Shown here piece after piece: positions 38,701 to 51,557 of a stretch of 64,000 nt of DNA. Both the position numbers and the translations under genes were made by a program. How positions within the stretch are numbered: the first letter of the stretch is position 1; each line of letters begins with the position of its first letter. The notes beneath the pieces are model-generated. The model made no database searches, was not told the origin of the DNA, and was given only the letters and a program-made list of their open reading frames with translations. This stretch comes from Glycine soja. Lineage: Eukaryota > Streptophyta > Magnoliopsida > Fabales > Fabaceae. The stretch spans positions 50,086,111-50,150,110 of the forward strand of contig NC_041003.1 in NCBI RefSeq assembly GCF_004193775.1. The letters run 5' to 3'.

Positions 38701-39265
38701 AATTGATAGAAATTAGGATTGAAAATAAAAGAGAGATAAGAAATGGAGTCTTTTATAAAGAAGAAATAAGTATGAAGAAAAATAAAAAGATCAGAGTCTC
38801 ACTATTTTATTTCTCCTTGATAAATGAGTATAAATGAATAGTATTTTTCTTTTATTTCTTTTTTCTATTTCTTTTTTATTGTTCTCAAACCATATATTTT
38901 TTATTTCTATTATATTTGTTATCTATTTTCATTCATTCTATTTCTTACTTCTTTCTTTCTTATCAAAGAATCAAGTGATGTGGGTGATAACATGATATAA
39001 ATAAAAGTAGTGTAATGTTTTTCCATACACTTCACAACCCCCAATCATGTAAACATGACATCCGTGATAATTTTTTCCTTTTTTTTTTTCCTCTTATCAT
39101 ATTATATTTACTTGTCACGTCTATCTTTTTCTCTCTTCTATTTCTTTTCTTTTTGTCTCGTTAGGTATCTAAAAAAGGCACGGAGACTAGAGAAATTATC
39201 TTATCGCCTGCTGGGTTGCTGCATATGGTGACTACCGACCAGTGAAACTCAAATCAGAAAATGAA
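35701..39265. other. Intergenic region downstream of SAP
   Basis: 3' UTR of the SAP-type gene followed by AT-rich DNA. 37580-37740 is a GC-richer pyrimidine/CTG-rich patch with no gene that I can support. Confidence 0.45.
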
Positions 39266-39432
39266 TTTATTTGTGTGTGTTTTATTTTAATTAACTTTTA
39301 ATTCTATCAAAATCAATTTAAAAATCAAGTTAAAAGGCAAAAGCAACAAATAGTTACTTCAGCTTTTTCAATTTTTCATCATAACTTTGAGAATTAAAAT
39401 TAATTTTAAGAGATATCCAAACACACCATAAC
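39266..39432. mobile_element. Possible small MITE
   Basis: The left end reads TGTGTGTTTTATTTTAATTAAC. The right end, read in reverse, starts GGTGTGTTTGGATATCTC and then becomes similar AT-rich sequence. The ends are only imperfectly inverted and no clear target duplication is visible. Confidence 0.3.
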
Positions 39433-39676
39433 ATTTGGATTTCAGTTGAAAAATCTTAAATTATATTTGGATAGAAACTTATCTTCTTTTTTGTTTGATA
39501 ACTTAAACCGTGATTTGAACATTTCCAAACTGAAATCAAAAGATTTGTATAATAGTGACAAAAAGTTAGGTTCTCATGCAATCTATTAGAACTCTACCAC
39601 TACGTTTTTTGACTTGGTAAAGCTGTGCTTCATGGAAAAATGAGGAGATCGAATTTTTACAATTATATGATTTTTT

Positions 39677-39981
39677 AGGCTTAATAACATATTTTATCAT
39701 TCAATTATCATCATTTTACTAATTTTATCATACAATTTTTTACAAATTTTATCACTTAAGTTTTCAACTTTCACACATTTTATCATCCAAATTTTTATTT
39801 TTTGTGCATTTTGCTATCATGTTGATAACAAAACGATTTTATTTTACAACAACTAATCACTTTTTTAGTGACAGTATTTGTAAAATGCACAAAATTTTAA
39901 AACTTGAGTAATAAAATTAAAAAAATTAAAGTGAAATATGTAAAATAATGAAAGTATATGGTAAAATATGCTATTAATCTT
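39677..39981. mobile_element. Palindromic MITE-like element
   Basis: The left end AGGCTTAATAACATATTTTA and the reversed right end AGATTAATAGCATATTTTAC match with few differences. The similarity continues inward with TTATC/CATTTTAC words, so most of the 305-bp segment can fold into a hairpin. T-runs flank both ends and obscure any target duplication. Confidence 0.5.
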
Positions 39982-40516
39982 TTTTTAATGTATAAATTGT
40001 TCCAATAAACCAAAAACTAGTAATCAAGGTTAAAAATAATTTATAAACAACCTCCCCCATAACCTATATAGGCTTGAGGTAAATGAAACTGGATCAAATC
40101 GAAATTCAGAACTTAAAAATACCCAAATTACAAAGAGACCCAATTTAGCCAGCATGCCAAATAAAGAGCCCAATCGTATTAAAAAAAATCTTGATTTAAC
40201 CCAAAAATTAAATCGAGTGACAATTTTTGGGTTATACAAATTAATCTAAATTGCATGCTAAAATATTACATTTTTTTTTTACAAAAGGTAAAACATTAAA
40301 CTTTATTTTACAGAAGGTAAAATATTACACTTAAATTTCTACTAGGACTCGAAGCTAATCGGATACGGCTGCAGTTAATGTATAACTAGAATCTTCCAAT
40401 ACGAATGTTAATATTACAAACATGTAGAGCCATAGGTGCTGAGCCTGAGATTTGTTACAGAAAATTCTTTCCATAATATATTACAAGCATCTTATGGCAT
40501 AACTTGTCTACAAAAA

Positions 40517-40726
40517 TTACAGCGGTCTTTTGTATGCTTGCAGAACCTCTATAGCCGAAAATATAACCAGTGGCACGCCTTGTAAAAGTTTGACTGCAAA
40601 CGTGTGCACAAGCTTCTCCAGTGTACAGTCATTCACCTAAAATATTCTAAAGATCAAATGTCAGCACCGCGGTAAGTATACCTTGGCCTGAAAGCTACAC
40701 ATCAACGCCAATCCAGCTGAAGGATC
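40517..40726 (-). pseudogene. Two exon-like segments of an unidentified gene
   Basis: On the minus strand 40726-40682 reads DPSAGLALMCSFQAK between an AG and a GTATAC donor. 40636-40517, after TATTTTAG, reads VNDCTLEKLVHTFAVKLLQG and runs on through GVPLVIFSAIEVLQAYKRPL to TAA. Both segments are phase 0 and join into 54 residues with unusually protein-like composition. I do not recognise the family. The segment lies about 670 bases beyond the HY2 stop on the same strand, so it may be an alternative 3' end of that transcript, the tail of a truncated gene, or a captured fragment. No upstream exons were found between it and HY2. Confidence 0.4.
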
Positions 40727-40734
40727 CTTAAAAA

Positions 40735-40960
40735 TTACTATAAACTAAGGATGCATTTAAATAAAGAATTTCATTAACCACTTATTTAATAAACTCCTAC
40801 CAAATAAAAATTTGTTCATAAAATTAACTGAATTACTGAAATAGGTTTAAAAAAAACTTACTTCAACCAGTTTCTCTGTAAATCTTGTTAAAATAAATTG
40901 AAAAAAAAAACTTACAAAAGTTCTGAACTACTTTCTCACAAGTCCAATTTTTTTTTTCAA
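40735..40960. mobile_element. Possible MITE remnant
   Basis: Begins near AGGATGCATTTAAATAAAGA and contains CACTTATTTAATAAACTCC and internal A/T-tract blocks like the common legume MITEs whose ends read GGATGCATTTGGATAA. The right boundary is vague and no target duplication was found. Confidence 0.3.
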
Positions 40961-41397
40961 GCACCCCCCAACATATCATTATAATTCTGAAGATTTCTTG
41001 GGCTACATATAGTATGCTTGTAAGTGCTTGCTTCTACAAAAATATTTGCTAGCTTGCTAAACGATACAACTATTTCATTACTGAAATCATCTCATTCTTA
41101 ATCATGAATAATAGAATTCAAGTCCTACTGGCTTCAACAATGTCTCTCGCATCTCAAATCAAACTGCCAGTTAAGCAACTTCAAGTAATCAAAGAACATA
41201 TACATGCAAAATGCCATAGATAAATATGCAGGACCAATTTTAATATAAAAGAAGAAAAGGCAGGTGAAAGAATCCATTGATCACAGCATAGTTTTTTACT
41301 TGTAAGACCCTAATAGAAGGCCGCAGGACATAAACAGAATGATAACAGATGAGCAGGATAAAAAACACGCCAAGCAGAGATGAAAAGAAAGCAGCAA

Positions 41398-44300
41398 TTA
41401 GACAGGCCAATTTGAAAATCTGTTACCAATAAATTCTCCTCTAGCATTCCATGGGCGATTTTCAAAGGACTTCCCAATAACATTGCCTTTTTTATTTAGA
41501 GTTCCCTCTTGACAGCAGTAGCGTGGAAAATAATCATTGAATGTTTTGTTTCCTAGTTCATCAACTCCATTAAAGAGAAAGCTTCTCAGCATATCCTAGT
41601 ATAAAACAGGAAGTGAGGATCTGTGGAACTAGGATGTAGAGGAATTAAATAAATCGAGCACAAATTTGGCCTACCTTGGCAAGTGTGTCACCAATCAGCT
41701 TCTTCAAAACACCTTGTCCTGGATCCTACTTTCAAGTATGTCCATGAACCAGGTCCATTAAAACTGAATTAGAAATAGATTATAGAGAAGCTTTTTCATT
41801 TTTCCTTCTTATTTTCTTCTCCTAGAAGTGTTTTTTAGAGAAGTTTATCCAAACAGGCCCTATACATTCTAAATTAAAGTCCTGATAGGATTGGCTGTCC
41901 CTTGTTTATATAGTTTGAAGTTCAAAACTTCATTTCAAACTTATTTGCCAATTTTATTGTTGAGATTTGAATGCAGAAAATAACTGAAGTTAGGTTGGTT
42001 TTTTGAAGACATCATATTCAAACAGAACCATCTTTGTTAATATTATCATCTAAATTATCTTCAACCGATGCTAGCTGAATGAGTGAAGATCCTTGATGAA
42101 TTAGAAAATCCTAAACCAATTATACCTGGGACAAATATAAGTTTGCTTATGGCTAGATCACCAATCATATTTATGATTGGCTGTCAAAGAAAATTTTAGC
42201 AAATGTGAACTACCTTTTCAACTCTCCATGTTAGATATCTATGTTGTGCTTCGAGGTTGTGGAAAATCTGAGATTCATCTGTCTCTTTATCTGCTTTGCA
42301 TATCAATTTCAACCATACCTGCCAGGGTAACAGACATCAAGATAACAAAATTACACATGTACAAGGTCAACTTTATTAAAGTTCACTAAATGTATTAATA
42401 CTCCCTCCATCCTTATATATAAGACCATTTTCAGAAAATTTCTTGTCCCTTTTTATAAGACCCTTTTCTAATTGTCTCTTGTATTATTTTTTTTACTAAA
42501 ATACCCTTAATTAATTAACAAACTTTTTAGCCAAGAAAAATAAATGCTGGAAATTAATGAGATAAACTCTCTTATTAGGATTGGAGAAGATGAGTAGCCA
42601 CAAATTACATAATCATTATTCCATCCCCAAACATTAATTAATTAGGCGAAAAGAAATTAGGTGGAAAGGGAGAGATGATTAATTTTAAAAACATTAAGGA
42701 AAATTATAAAAAAATATAAATTATTAACAAATTTAATGTCACTAACTACATTAACCAATTTTATTAAAGAGTGTGAATTAGTTCAAAGGTCTTATATATA
42801 GGAACGGAGAGAGTATTTAGCAAAATATGAATTGTCATTCATAAAGTTGATCATGATGCTGGGGCTATTACCTTGTAATATTCCCTAAATGCGGAATACA
42901 GAATATCATATTTTTCTGGGTTTGAGGTAAACTTTGTCCAGATGACAATTGGTGAAAAAAAATTTATGGACTCACTTGTGAGCTTCCCTCCCCATGGAAA
43001 AAGCTGCATAAAGTCTGTGTTAAGTCAACTCACTAGGTCCTTTAAGAAAGAATCTCTATAATTTACAGAAAAACGGAGATGCATCCATGAGGACTTCAAT
43101 GAATCAATACTAAAAGGAAAAGTAAAAAATATAGAATTCATATTAAAAGTATATCCAGTTTTAGAACAATGCATCACTCATGTGGCTAATTAGGTCAATA
43201 AGTAGCTGTTATTAACAAAACTTTTCACATTGTTATGCAGTCGAGTGATTAACTTTTTCTAAAATATACTTCTACCAATAATCCTTATAATTTTCCCTAA
43301 AATATTTGCAGTTACCTCAGCATATTTAAGGCCGAGAGGAATTAAGCTTTTAAAGTACTTCTCCTTGTACTCATGCTGATTGATGATATCATGCAAGGGG
43401 TTAAGGTCCCTGGCACAATTAATTCAAGGTTAGTGCTCTGCATTACATACAGTAATTTGTTCTTAAATAATTTTGAAGCTATAAATAGCACAGTGGGGAA
43501 AAACTTTATCACATTACCAGTGATGTCGGTGAACAAATATTAGATTTCCAAGACGTTTAAGGTGTAAACAATATTGGGGAGAAATGAGCACTACAGACTG
43601 TCACATAGATTTTTCATGGATTTGCTTTAGGCTTTATTTCATGCCAAAGCTTGGTCTTTTCCATTATGTTAATTTTGGACAAGTATAAACACCCAAGTAC
43701 CATTAAATTTGCACATGCACTGACAATATGACTAAACACAATTAAATTGAGGGAGAAGTAATGCGACCTAAGAAAGCTAACAGTAGATTATCTAAAAGGA
43801 TGACACTATAATATTCTTCCACAGCTGAGTAGGTGGCAAATTTTAGTAGACATGCAACACACATTAAATCCTTGAGTTTCTATTTACTGATAAAGAAAGG
43901 CATTTTTTTTCTCATTTATTATAAGTTTATAACAGCTTCACCAAATAGTTCTTTCTAAGATTGGATGAAGAGTCAATACCAATCATCCAAAAGCCTATAA
44001 ACTCAAATTAAAGTATACATCAACTTCAGATCTAATTTTTTTATTGTAAAGCTATAATACATAAGAAAATGAAAAGCAAACGCTAATATGGATATAACAA
44101 GGATAATTTGGTATATATAACATAATTTCAAATAGTCAATCAAAGATGCTTTCAATCCTAAAATCTCCTTTACATAGAATATGACATGATATCTTAAGAA
44201 GACAAATATAGCAAAATTTACTGAACTAAGGTTTTAGGGTCCTTTATTTACAAGACCACATTCTAAAGAGAATAAAATAAGCACTGCAACTCTGAAAGTA

Positions 44301-47300
44301 AAGAACTGTGATCTTTATTATGCTGATTAGGGCTAAACTTCATCTTTTTAAAGGTTCATAGAAAAAAAATAGCAAAACCAAAGGGCTGGAGTAAAACAAC
44401 TACTATTTTCTCGCTTAAACTAACATTGAGATCTAGGACATCTACTCCTAAAATGGTAACTTCACTCTGCCCTTCACAGCTCGGTTTGGTTCATCATGTG
44501 GACAATTCCTCCACATTCAATCTTCTTGTCTGGAAATGCATGCTTTTATTCAATCGGGAATATACCATAAAAGAGACATGAACCCATTTTACAAAAGAAT
44601 GAAACATCCTTTTCAAGTGATTATGCAAGTAAATTTACAACTAATGAAATATGGTATTTTCTTTTACCAAGTACAATCAAATACCTGCTGCTGAGGCTGG
44701 TTGATACTTGATACACCTACTTTGGTGTGTATTACTAGGCAATGAAACATATGCATTTACCACACCCAAATGAAGACATAAAAGTTCTATGTTGTGTGTA
44801 CCTCTTGAAAGTATATATCCACATAGATCAGAGGCTGGCTTATTTTTTAATTTAAAACTGAATGATTCCCACTTCGATTTGCAAAGCAACCCAAGATAGG
44901 TTTTCATAATTAGTGGTGAATTCTTTTTGGATGGGAAAATATTGCATTGTCATACATAAATTTCCATAGCTGAAATGCAGTTTAGGAATAAGTTTAAAAA
45001 TTGCAAACATAGTCCACATTGCTAGACTTTTCCAAAACTAAGAGTTAAATATAAGAACATCTTTTATACATTTATATAAGTGGATAGCAACAGTGGAAAA
45101 AGATGCTAACTTACAACACAACAATGTTTGTTTTAGCAGAGGTGAAAAAGTTAGCACAAAATATGGGTATGTCATATTCTGCTTTTGGAAAGACAGTAAA
45201 ATCCAAAACCTGCATAAGAAGTTGAAGACATAAAAAAAGAGGCAGTAAGCATATTGTAAAACAACCTTTCCACAGACAGGTCACAAAAGACAGCAGAACA
45301 CTTCAGCAATGACATGTCAATTTTTTGCATGTGTTGTTGAAATGGAATTGCAAAACATAAAACATTAGGAAAATGGAAACTGAGAAATCACATTAGCTAA
45401 TCCTAAGAGAATTTCTAAGATACTCTAAAATATTCTGAGATATAATATGGATGTTATGAGATATTCCAACAAGTGTTATACCTCATGGGGATCAGAGATT
45501 GCATATTGAAACAGATACAACAGGATGCTTACTAATTCTGTTAACATCATAACATGCATTGTTTTAGATGAAGGATCCTTTGTTGGTAAAAGAAAAAGAA
45601 AACTGAGACTGGCAGAAATAAATACAGACAAAGTCAAATTTTGAAATTGTTATGGCTATAATAAATTACAAGGTACCATACAAAAGGCATATTTTGTTAA
45701 GACACGTCCCAAAATGACTGCAGTTTTAACCTTTGAAAAAATTCCAAATTGACTGATGTTCTCACTTTTCAATGAGATATTAAAACATCTATTCCAATTT
45801 TGTCTTGTAATAAATAATGTTGTCTTGGAAGACTTAATAGTACATTTATTGAAATTAAGAGAGAGAGTAAGGATATTTTAGTAAAATTGTTTCCTACTAA
45901 ATGTTAATTCTCTTGGAATACTTGCTTTCTTGGTCTGTGTGAAAAAACCTTAAACATCAGCCATTATGGGACAAAGGGAGTAGTAGATACCAACCATATA
46001 TCAATTTGACAATTGATAGGCATTAAAAAAAACACCTGCATTGTTTCTGTCTCAATGATCAAACTTCGTAGAAGCCTAATTTTGGCACCTTCAAATGATA
46101 GCATACTAAGAGTTCCTTTACCATCCTTGGAATTCATGAAATTGTACTTTTCCTAGCAAGACAACATAAAAAAGTATAGATTGAAGATCTATGCACACAA
46201 ATAATGGTGGAGAGCAAATTAAGCAAACAAAGCAGAGGAGTGGAGAACAACTAGGGACAAAAAATCACAATTAAGAATCTGCAAAGAAATTATGTGTTCA
46301 ATTTAACTAAATTTAAAATAATACCATAACAAAATATAAATGAAATTGAAAGTTGAATAACTCAATACCAAGAAGAAACAAAAGAGTTAATGGCTTATTA
46401 ATTGAAGAGCTAGTTCTATTCTGAGAAGCCAAGACTTGGTGATTGAAACAGTACACCACATCCTCAACAGGGCAACACAAAAATTTAAAACATGAGGACA
46501 TGAAATGACACATAGTCATAGTAAAACTCTTTTTCATCTCATTTTTTTCTTCCAAATTCACTGGAAGATGTTTATTAAACATTAACCAAACCAAAGTGAT
46601 ACTTCATTTATGTTTATTAAACACTGCCATCCAAAGTATGGTAACAATCTTTTGGTTTTGAGAACTAACCCAGAGACCTTGTTTTATAGAGCAGTTCATT
46701 CAATTTCTTTTTCTCCTCTTCCTCAGGGTCGGCCAAAGGGTAAGCCTACTAAAGTTCAAGTTTTAGGCCTACAAATAAAAAGGCCTAACATATAACTCTC
46801 TCATTTAAAATAAAATAAAAAATTCTTTTTATCAAAATTTGCTTCGGTTTTGTACAGATGCATCAGTAAGGTAAGGTAGCATTTGGTATATAGACAAAAC
46901 AGAATGAAATGTTGCATTTCGTTCAGATGTCCTTGATTTCACACATTGACATTCTATAGAACCCCAATGGGCCTTTGTTTCAACTTTAAGTCCTGTTCTA
47001 TTTCTAAAATGCAACATAAAAGGAGAATTCACATAATTATGTTTTGTCAGTTTCAGCTGACACATATACCAAACACTGCCTAAATTGGCTTGAAGATATC
47101 TGCAAATTAAGTTTTAAAAAACTACAAAGCGGAAAATTCACTTTGGATTAGGGTTCAGTGTCAACAAACGACAAAAGTTCTAAAACAGAGTGGAACTAAC
47201 TAACCCTAATCAACCATTACAGGTCCAACACACACAAGGATATGGCAATAATTAAAGAAAGGAATAAGAGAAACCTGTAAAGGCGAAGGGATCAAGTGAG

Positions 47301-47487
47301 TGTGGAGTGTGGTTTCATCCAAAGCAAACTCAACAAACTTGCGATAAGATACTGAACAACTCGGTATGCAATTACTCCTCCTCTTGAAGCCACGAGTGGA
47401 AGTGGCTATTGCTGTTAACGGAGGAAGAAGCGTACGTTGCAAACAAAAGCATGATGAAGAGGAGGAACCGCTAATTCTAAAACCCAT
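41398..47487 (-). CDS. HY2: Phytochromobilin:ferredoxin oxidoreductase (phytochromobilin synthase)
   Basis: Reduces biliverdin IXalpha to phytochromobilin, the phytochrome chromophore, in plastids using ferredoxin. Eight minus-strand exons: 47487-47275, 46152-46036, 45209-45115, 43409-43316, 43003-42872, 42318-42214, 41725-41675, 41595-41398. They form an intact 334-aa frame with GT-AG introns; Arabidopsis HY2 is about 329 aa. A Ser/Arg-rich transit peptide (about 1-44) precedes SYRKFVEFALDET. Family motifs follow: GAKIRLLRSLIIETETMQ (93-110), AEYDIPIFCANFFTS (with Asp123, at the position of a conserved catalytic-pocket acid), LDLNPLHDI, LFPWGGKLTSESINFFSP, HRYLTWR and FLFNGVDELGNKTFNDYFP. 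The introns hold several MITEs, which explains the 6-kb span. No damage seen in the coding sequence. Confidence 0.96.
41770..41865. mobile_element. MITE fragment in HY2 intron 7
   Basis: Read in reverse it begins AGGGCCTGTTTGGATAAACT and continues with AGAGAAGC/GCTTCTCT words that pair within the segment. This is typical of the terminal part of GGGCCTGTTTGG-type elements. The other end is not clearly preserved. Confidence 0.35.
42401..42813. mobile_element. Stowaway-type MITE in HY2 intron 5
   Basis: 413 bp. The left end CTCCCTCCATCCTTATATAT and the reversed right end CTCTCTCCGTTCCTATATAT match closely, and both continue AAGACC. TA dinucleotides at 42399-42400 and 42814-42815 flank it as the target duplication. 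This is the CTCCCTCC signature of Tc1/mariner-related Stowaway elements. It lies between the HY2 exons ending at 42872 and 42318. Confidence 0.85.
45701..45982. mobile_element. Decayed Stowaway-like MITE in HY2 intron 2
   Basis: The right end, reversed, reads CTACTCCCTTTGTCCCATAA. The left segment CGTCCCAAAATGACTGCAG matches the following reversed bases with mismatches, so the inverted repeats pair. The outermost bases on the left (ACTCCCTTT) have been lost. Confidence 0.6.
46875..47080. mobile_element. Tourist-type (PIF/Harbinger) MITE in HY2 intron 1
   Basis: 206 bp. The left end is GGTAGCATTTGGTATATAG and the reversed right end GGCAGTGTTTGGTATATGT. It is flanked on both sides by TAA (46872-46874 and 47081-47083), the trinucleotide target duplication of PIF/Harbinger elements. 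Both ends lie within the first HY2 intron. Confidence 0.8.
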
Positions 47488-48054
47488 TTAAGTTAAGCTT
47501 AAGCAGCTTCTTCTGCTCTCAATCACTATGCACTGCAACTCACTCTCGTCCAAGCAAGCCACACGTGCTCAGCAACTTACTCTGTTTCTACTTTTAGGAT
47601 GCTTTGGATTTCTCAACTGTGTGGTCCACCCTTCACGTATATTTTCAGCCTATGGGCCTCTTCATATGGCCCAAATGCAGCTGCCTCCAAAGTCCAAATT
47701 ACCCTCCTGTCTCTCATACACTATTCAGTAGCCTTTCACTTTTCAAATTCAATTACCAAATGAATAAAACTAATTACCAATCATTATTAACTTTCCATCA
47801 TAATAATATTGGTACCAAGTATTCATTATATCAATTTATGTGACGTTGCTAGTAAAATTTTTAACAAAAATTTGTTATAACAAATTATTATTTAAAGAAA
47901 TATACCGAGAGACTTTAAATTAAAATGTGTTTATACCTTAAAAGAGATAAGAGGAAAAAAGACAAAAATAATTAATATAACTAGTGCAAGTGTGTGCAAA
48001 TACAAAATATTGTGATTTCTTTCTTTCCTTATCACTATCACAATTCAAATTAAG
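47488..48054. other. HY2 promoter side and intergenic DNA
   Basis: Upstream of the minus-strand HY2 start. No certain TATA box; the sequence becomes AT-rich beyond 47740. The open frames on the plus strand look like noise. Confidence 0.4.
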
Positions 48055-48232
48055 TGCATGTTTCGATCCTAATCACTCATCCATGTTTTACCAAATTTTA
48101 CATCAAAACGTATCAAAGCTAGTTTGTTGGTTTCTTAGATGTGATTTTCCAAGTTTCAAATGTCAAAAGCTAACGATTATAACTTTCACAATCTAAACAT
48201 AATTCATTTTCTCTTAAAGAAATTCCAAACAC
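48055..48232. mobile_element. Possible MITE
   Basis: The left end TGCATGTTTCG and the reversed right end TGCGTGTTTGG are similar, and the interior is AT-rich with partial self-complementarity. No target duplication was found. A similar TGCGTGTTTGG start occurs near 20248, hinting at a dispersed family. Confidence 0.35.
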
Positions 48233-51200
48233 GCATTTCTAGTTATTTCTCAGATGTACATCCAATTTGTGTGAATGAAAATCCAAACGTGAACAAGTAA
48301 CTAATCTCAATCTTCCTACTACATCCGGAGATTTTAATTAGTTAATGATGGCAAATGAGTGTGCTGAGTGAGTGTGCTGTGTGTGTGGAGTTAGAATCAG
48401 AGGAAGAAAAATTCTAACGTTAGTTTACTCTTTATCATTATATGATTATAAATAATAAAGTTTGTTGACTGGCTGGAATAGACAAAACACTCACAAAGGG
48501 GTAGAAATTGGCACCAAGAATTCTAATTGTTGAGTTGACGTGACAAGCTAATATAAATGTAAAAAATTTGGGTTAAAATTCATAAAAAGTAGAAAAATTT
48601 GAAGGTAAGATTTGCTAAAGAATAAAAAAGTGTAATTATTTTAATGTGTCATGTTAACTCAACTAACACAAAAGTTAAATTTGAATGTGTTTTTTAAAAA
48701 TTAAAAAATAAAATAAGTTAAATTAATTTATTAAGATAAAAAATTTCAAAAAACAAGGATAAAATATACAATTCGCGGAATAAACTATGACCCAATTTTA
48801 GACGCGAGAACAGGTAAGAGATTCTCCTCTTACCTTAATAGATCTCGGACTAACGTGACAAGTCCTAAAATTTGCTCAGGTTCATGCTTTGCAAATTACC
48901 CTCTTCTTTTTCCTATTGACTCAAATTAGTTAAACCTATTTTTACATTATTTAATGACATTTTATTGAATACTTTCAACTCAAAACTTATAATTGAATTA
49001 AAAAAATTTATCATATAGATCAAACCGAAATTATTTGATCTTTTTGATGCACATCAAAATTAACCTAATACATATTTTAAAAATATATGAAAATAAGACA
49101 TAAATAATTCAAGTAAATCTTCTCTTAGTTGGTAATTTCCTAGCATATATCAGCCCCTTGCCTACACAATTTTTATTCATATAATAATGTCCCGGCACTG
49201 CCCTTTCTGTTGGTGCAGTTTTTATTCGCACAAAACAGTTTTTTGTCCACTTTCCATCAGCTTGAATGATTAGGGCTTAAAGTTAAAACTGCCATAAACT
49301 AGTGCATACAGTAGTATGTAATAAGCTGCAATGCAAAACAACTCTGACTCTCTTTTGGACAGCTTGGGAATTGAATGCTTATCCAGTTATAATTTTACCG
49401 TGGGACAATTTAACACTAATGAATTAATAATTTTATGGTTAACAAAGTTTAATTTTGGATCCACTTAATGTAACTTCTTCCCTTGTGCTTGTTATGACTT
49501 GTTGGCATCCTCTGAGCCACATAGTTATTTGTTTTTATACTTAACATCAGTGTTTTAAAGATGCCTTGTCAGAGCTAGCTTCTCACTCACGTACCCAAGA
49601 TTTGTGATAGCAGGCTAGGAATTTAGTGTCCAGATTGAGGAAGTTTCTTCCCTCCCCTTGATCATTGGGAACGAATAATGAGCAATTAATAAATTAGTCC
49701 TCAATCCCATGCAAAAGCAAAGACACAAGAAGAAAAACACAACCCATTTAGCTAAATTTTCAAATAAAGATCGGATTCCACAATTACCCACTTCTAGCCA
49801 AGAGAGTAGATAGGAGATAGCGTTGATTTAGAGCCCTGGCTGTCATTGCATTGTTTGCTTTCCCCCTCATCTTTCTGTTTACCTTTTACTTGCTTGTTTG
49901 CTTGTTCTGTGGATGTTGTTTAAAGCTTTTATCACTAGATACTAGTGCTAATTGATCACAAATCATTATTATGCTATAATATCTGTTCTCTGACACTAAT
50001 TAATTATAACCTTGTATATATAATATTGATACACCATTAATAACCACACAATACTTTATTAGTTTATTCTTTTAGACAAAAGAAAAAAAGGAGTAATACA
50101 CAAAGAGAGATACCCAATTGGACGTACTTCAGAGCAAAATAGGCATGATCTCCGGTGGCGATCTTTGTTTTTGTCTTTTTACCAAATTTGTGCATTTTGT
50201 TTTTAAAATTACTAAACTAGTGTACTCTGTAGTTTTTAAAATTTAACCACATAACATAAGTAAGTCGCACTTCATGAATATGGCTTCCTTTAAACTTTTT
50301 ATGCAATTTTTTTTACAGTTTATAATAGTAATTAATGTCTGGTAATTTTGGACAGTCATAAATGTTTTTGGCATTTAGTAAAAAATAAATAAATAATATA
50401 TAAAAGCAAGACTTAACCATATTGATTTTTTAAAAAAAATAAACTATATTAGTTTAGTAATTTTAAAAGTAAGTAAACTACTCTAGTCTAATAAAAATCC
50501 TGCTATATTCGAATTTAAAAACTTAAACGTCGTATGCAAAATACTTTTTTCTCTCGCTCAATATACATTTTATTACGGGTATGGAAATCGTTTCTATATG
50601 TTTGTTTAATTGAAAATTGAAAAAAAAAACAATAAAAAATTACTTGGGAGAGAAGTGGAATTAGAGTGAGATTCTTTTTCGTTTATCAAACCTCTAAATT
50701 ATAATTTAATTGAGATAAATTATCCAATTATTGATTGACATATGATAGAAAATTGTTCACTTTTATAATAATTAATTGCTTTAAACTATATATTAAACTC
50801 TTTATAGATTATAGGAATAATCAAATTTGGTGAGATGAACTACAAATGAGGTATACTCCACTCTTGACAGAACCGTCTCAGTTATTCTTAACCAAACAGG
50901 AGCCGGATTGGAAGAAAAGATGTGACTACACATTTTGACCTTTCCTTCATATTTTAAGCATCATATGACTATTATTTCTTTATAGCCATTAGAATATATT
51001 TACGATTTACATATTAAATATTCCCCATATGTAATGTTTTAGTTAGCCAGTATGTTACATAATCTATCTACAATATCTTTGAGGATAGATCACAAACGAT
51101 AAAGAAAACAAGAAACGAATACAGGAGAAAGGTAAGTGAAAAGATGAAATTATATAATCACATTAACAGTGGACCACAGTTCACGGATGATTGGCTCTAT

Positions 51201-51557
51201 AATTGAACTCTGGTATATGTTGACGTATGGTCATGACAATGGTAGAATCTCTGATCATATACTAGCTAGTTGACCAATTACAAGAACAAAGTACAAAGGA
51301 TATATAGTTGATGGGCGAGATGCATGAAAAAAAAAAATAATATTGGTGAAAAATATTTTTGGTTGCAAACATTACGGGCATCTCCTTGTAGTTTTGCAGT
51401 TATCGAGTTGCTAAGAGCAAGAATAGGGAACAGTGGTTTCCCTGGAGTGTGTCCAAGCTAATAAAAACAAGTCTCTAATATTGCAGCACTGAGTGAGTTC
51501 TCCACACACACAAGCCTAATTAATAAATCAAATGTCAATTTCAAGCCCCCTAACTAA
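48233..51557. other. AT-rich intergenic region
   Basis: No gene, RNA gene or well-formed mobile element that I can support. Confidence 0.45.

Noticed and set aside
44460..44560. Possible extra exon in HY2 intron 3
   Set aside because: A short stretch reads CGGIVHMMNQTEL before a stop, but HY2 needs no exon here: the flanking exons join in phase without it.
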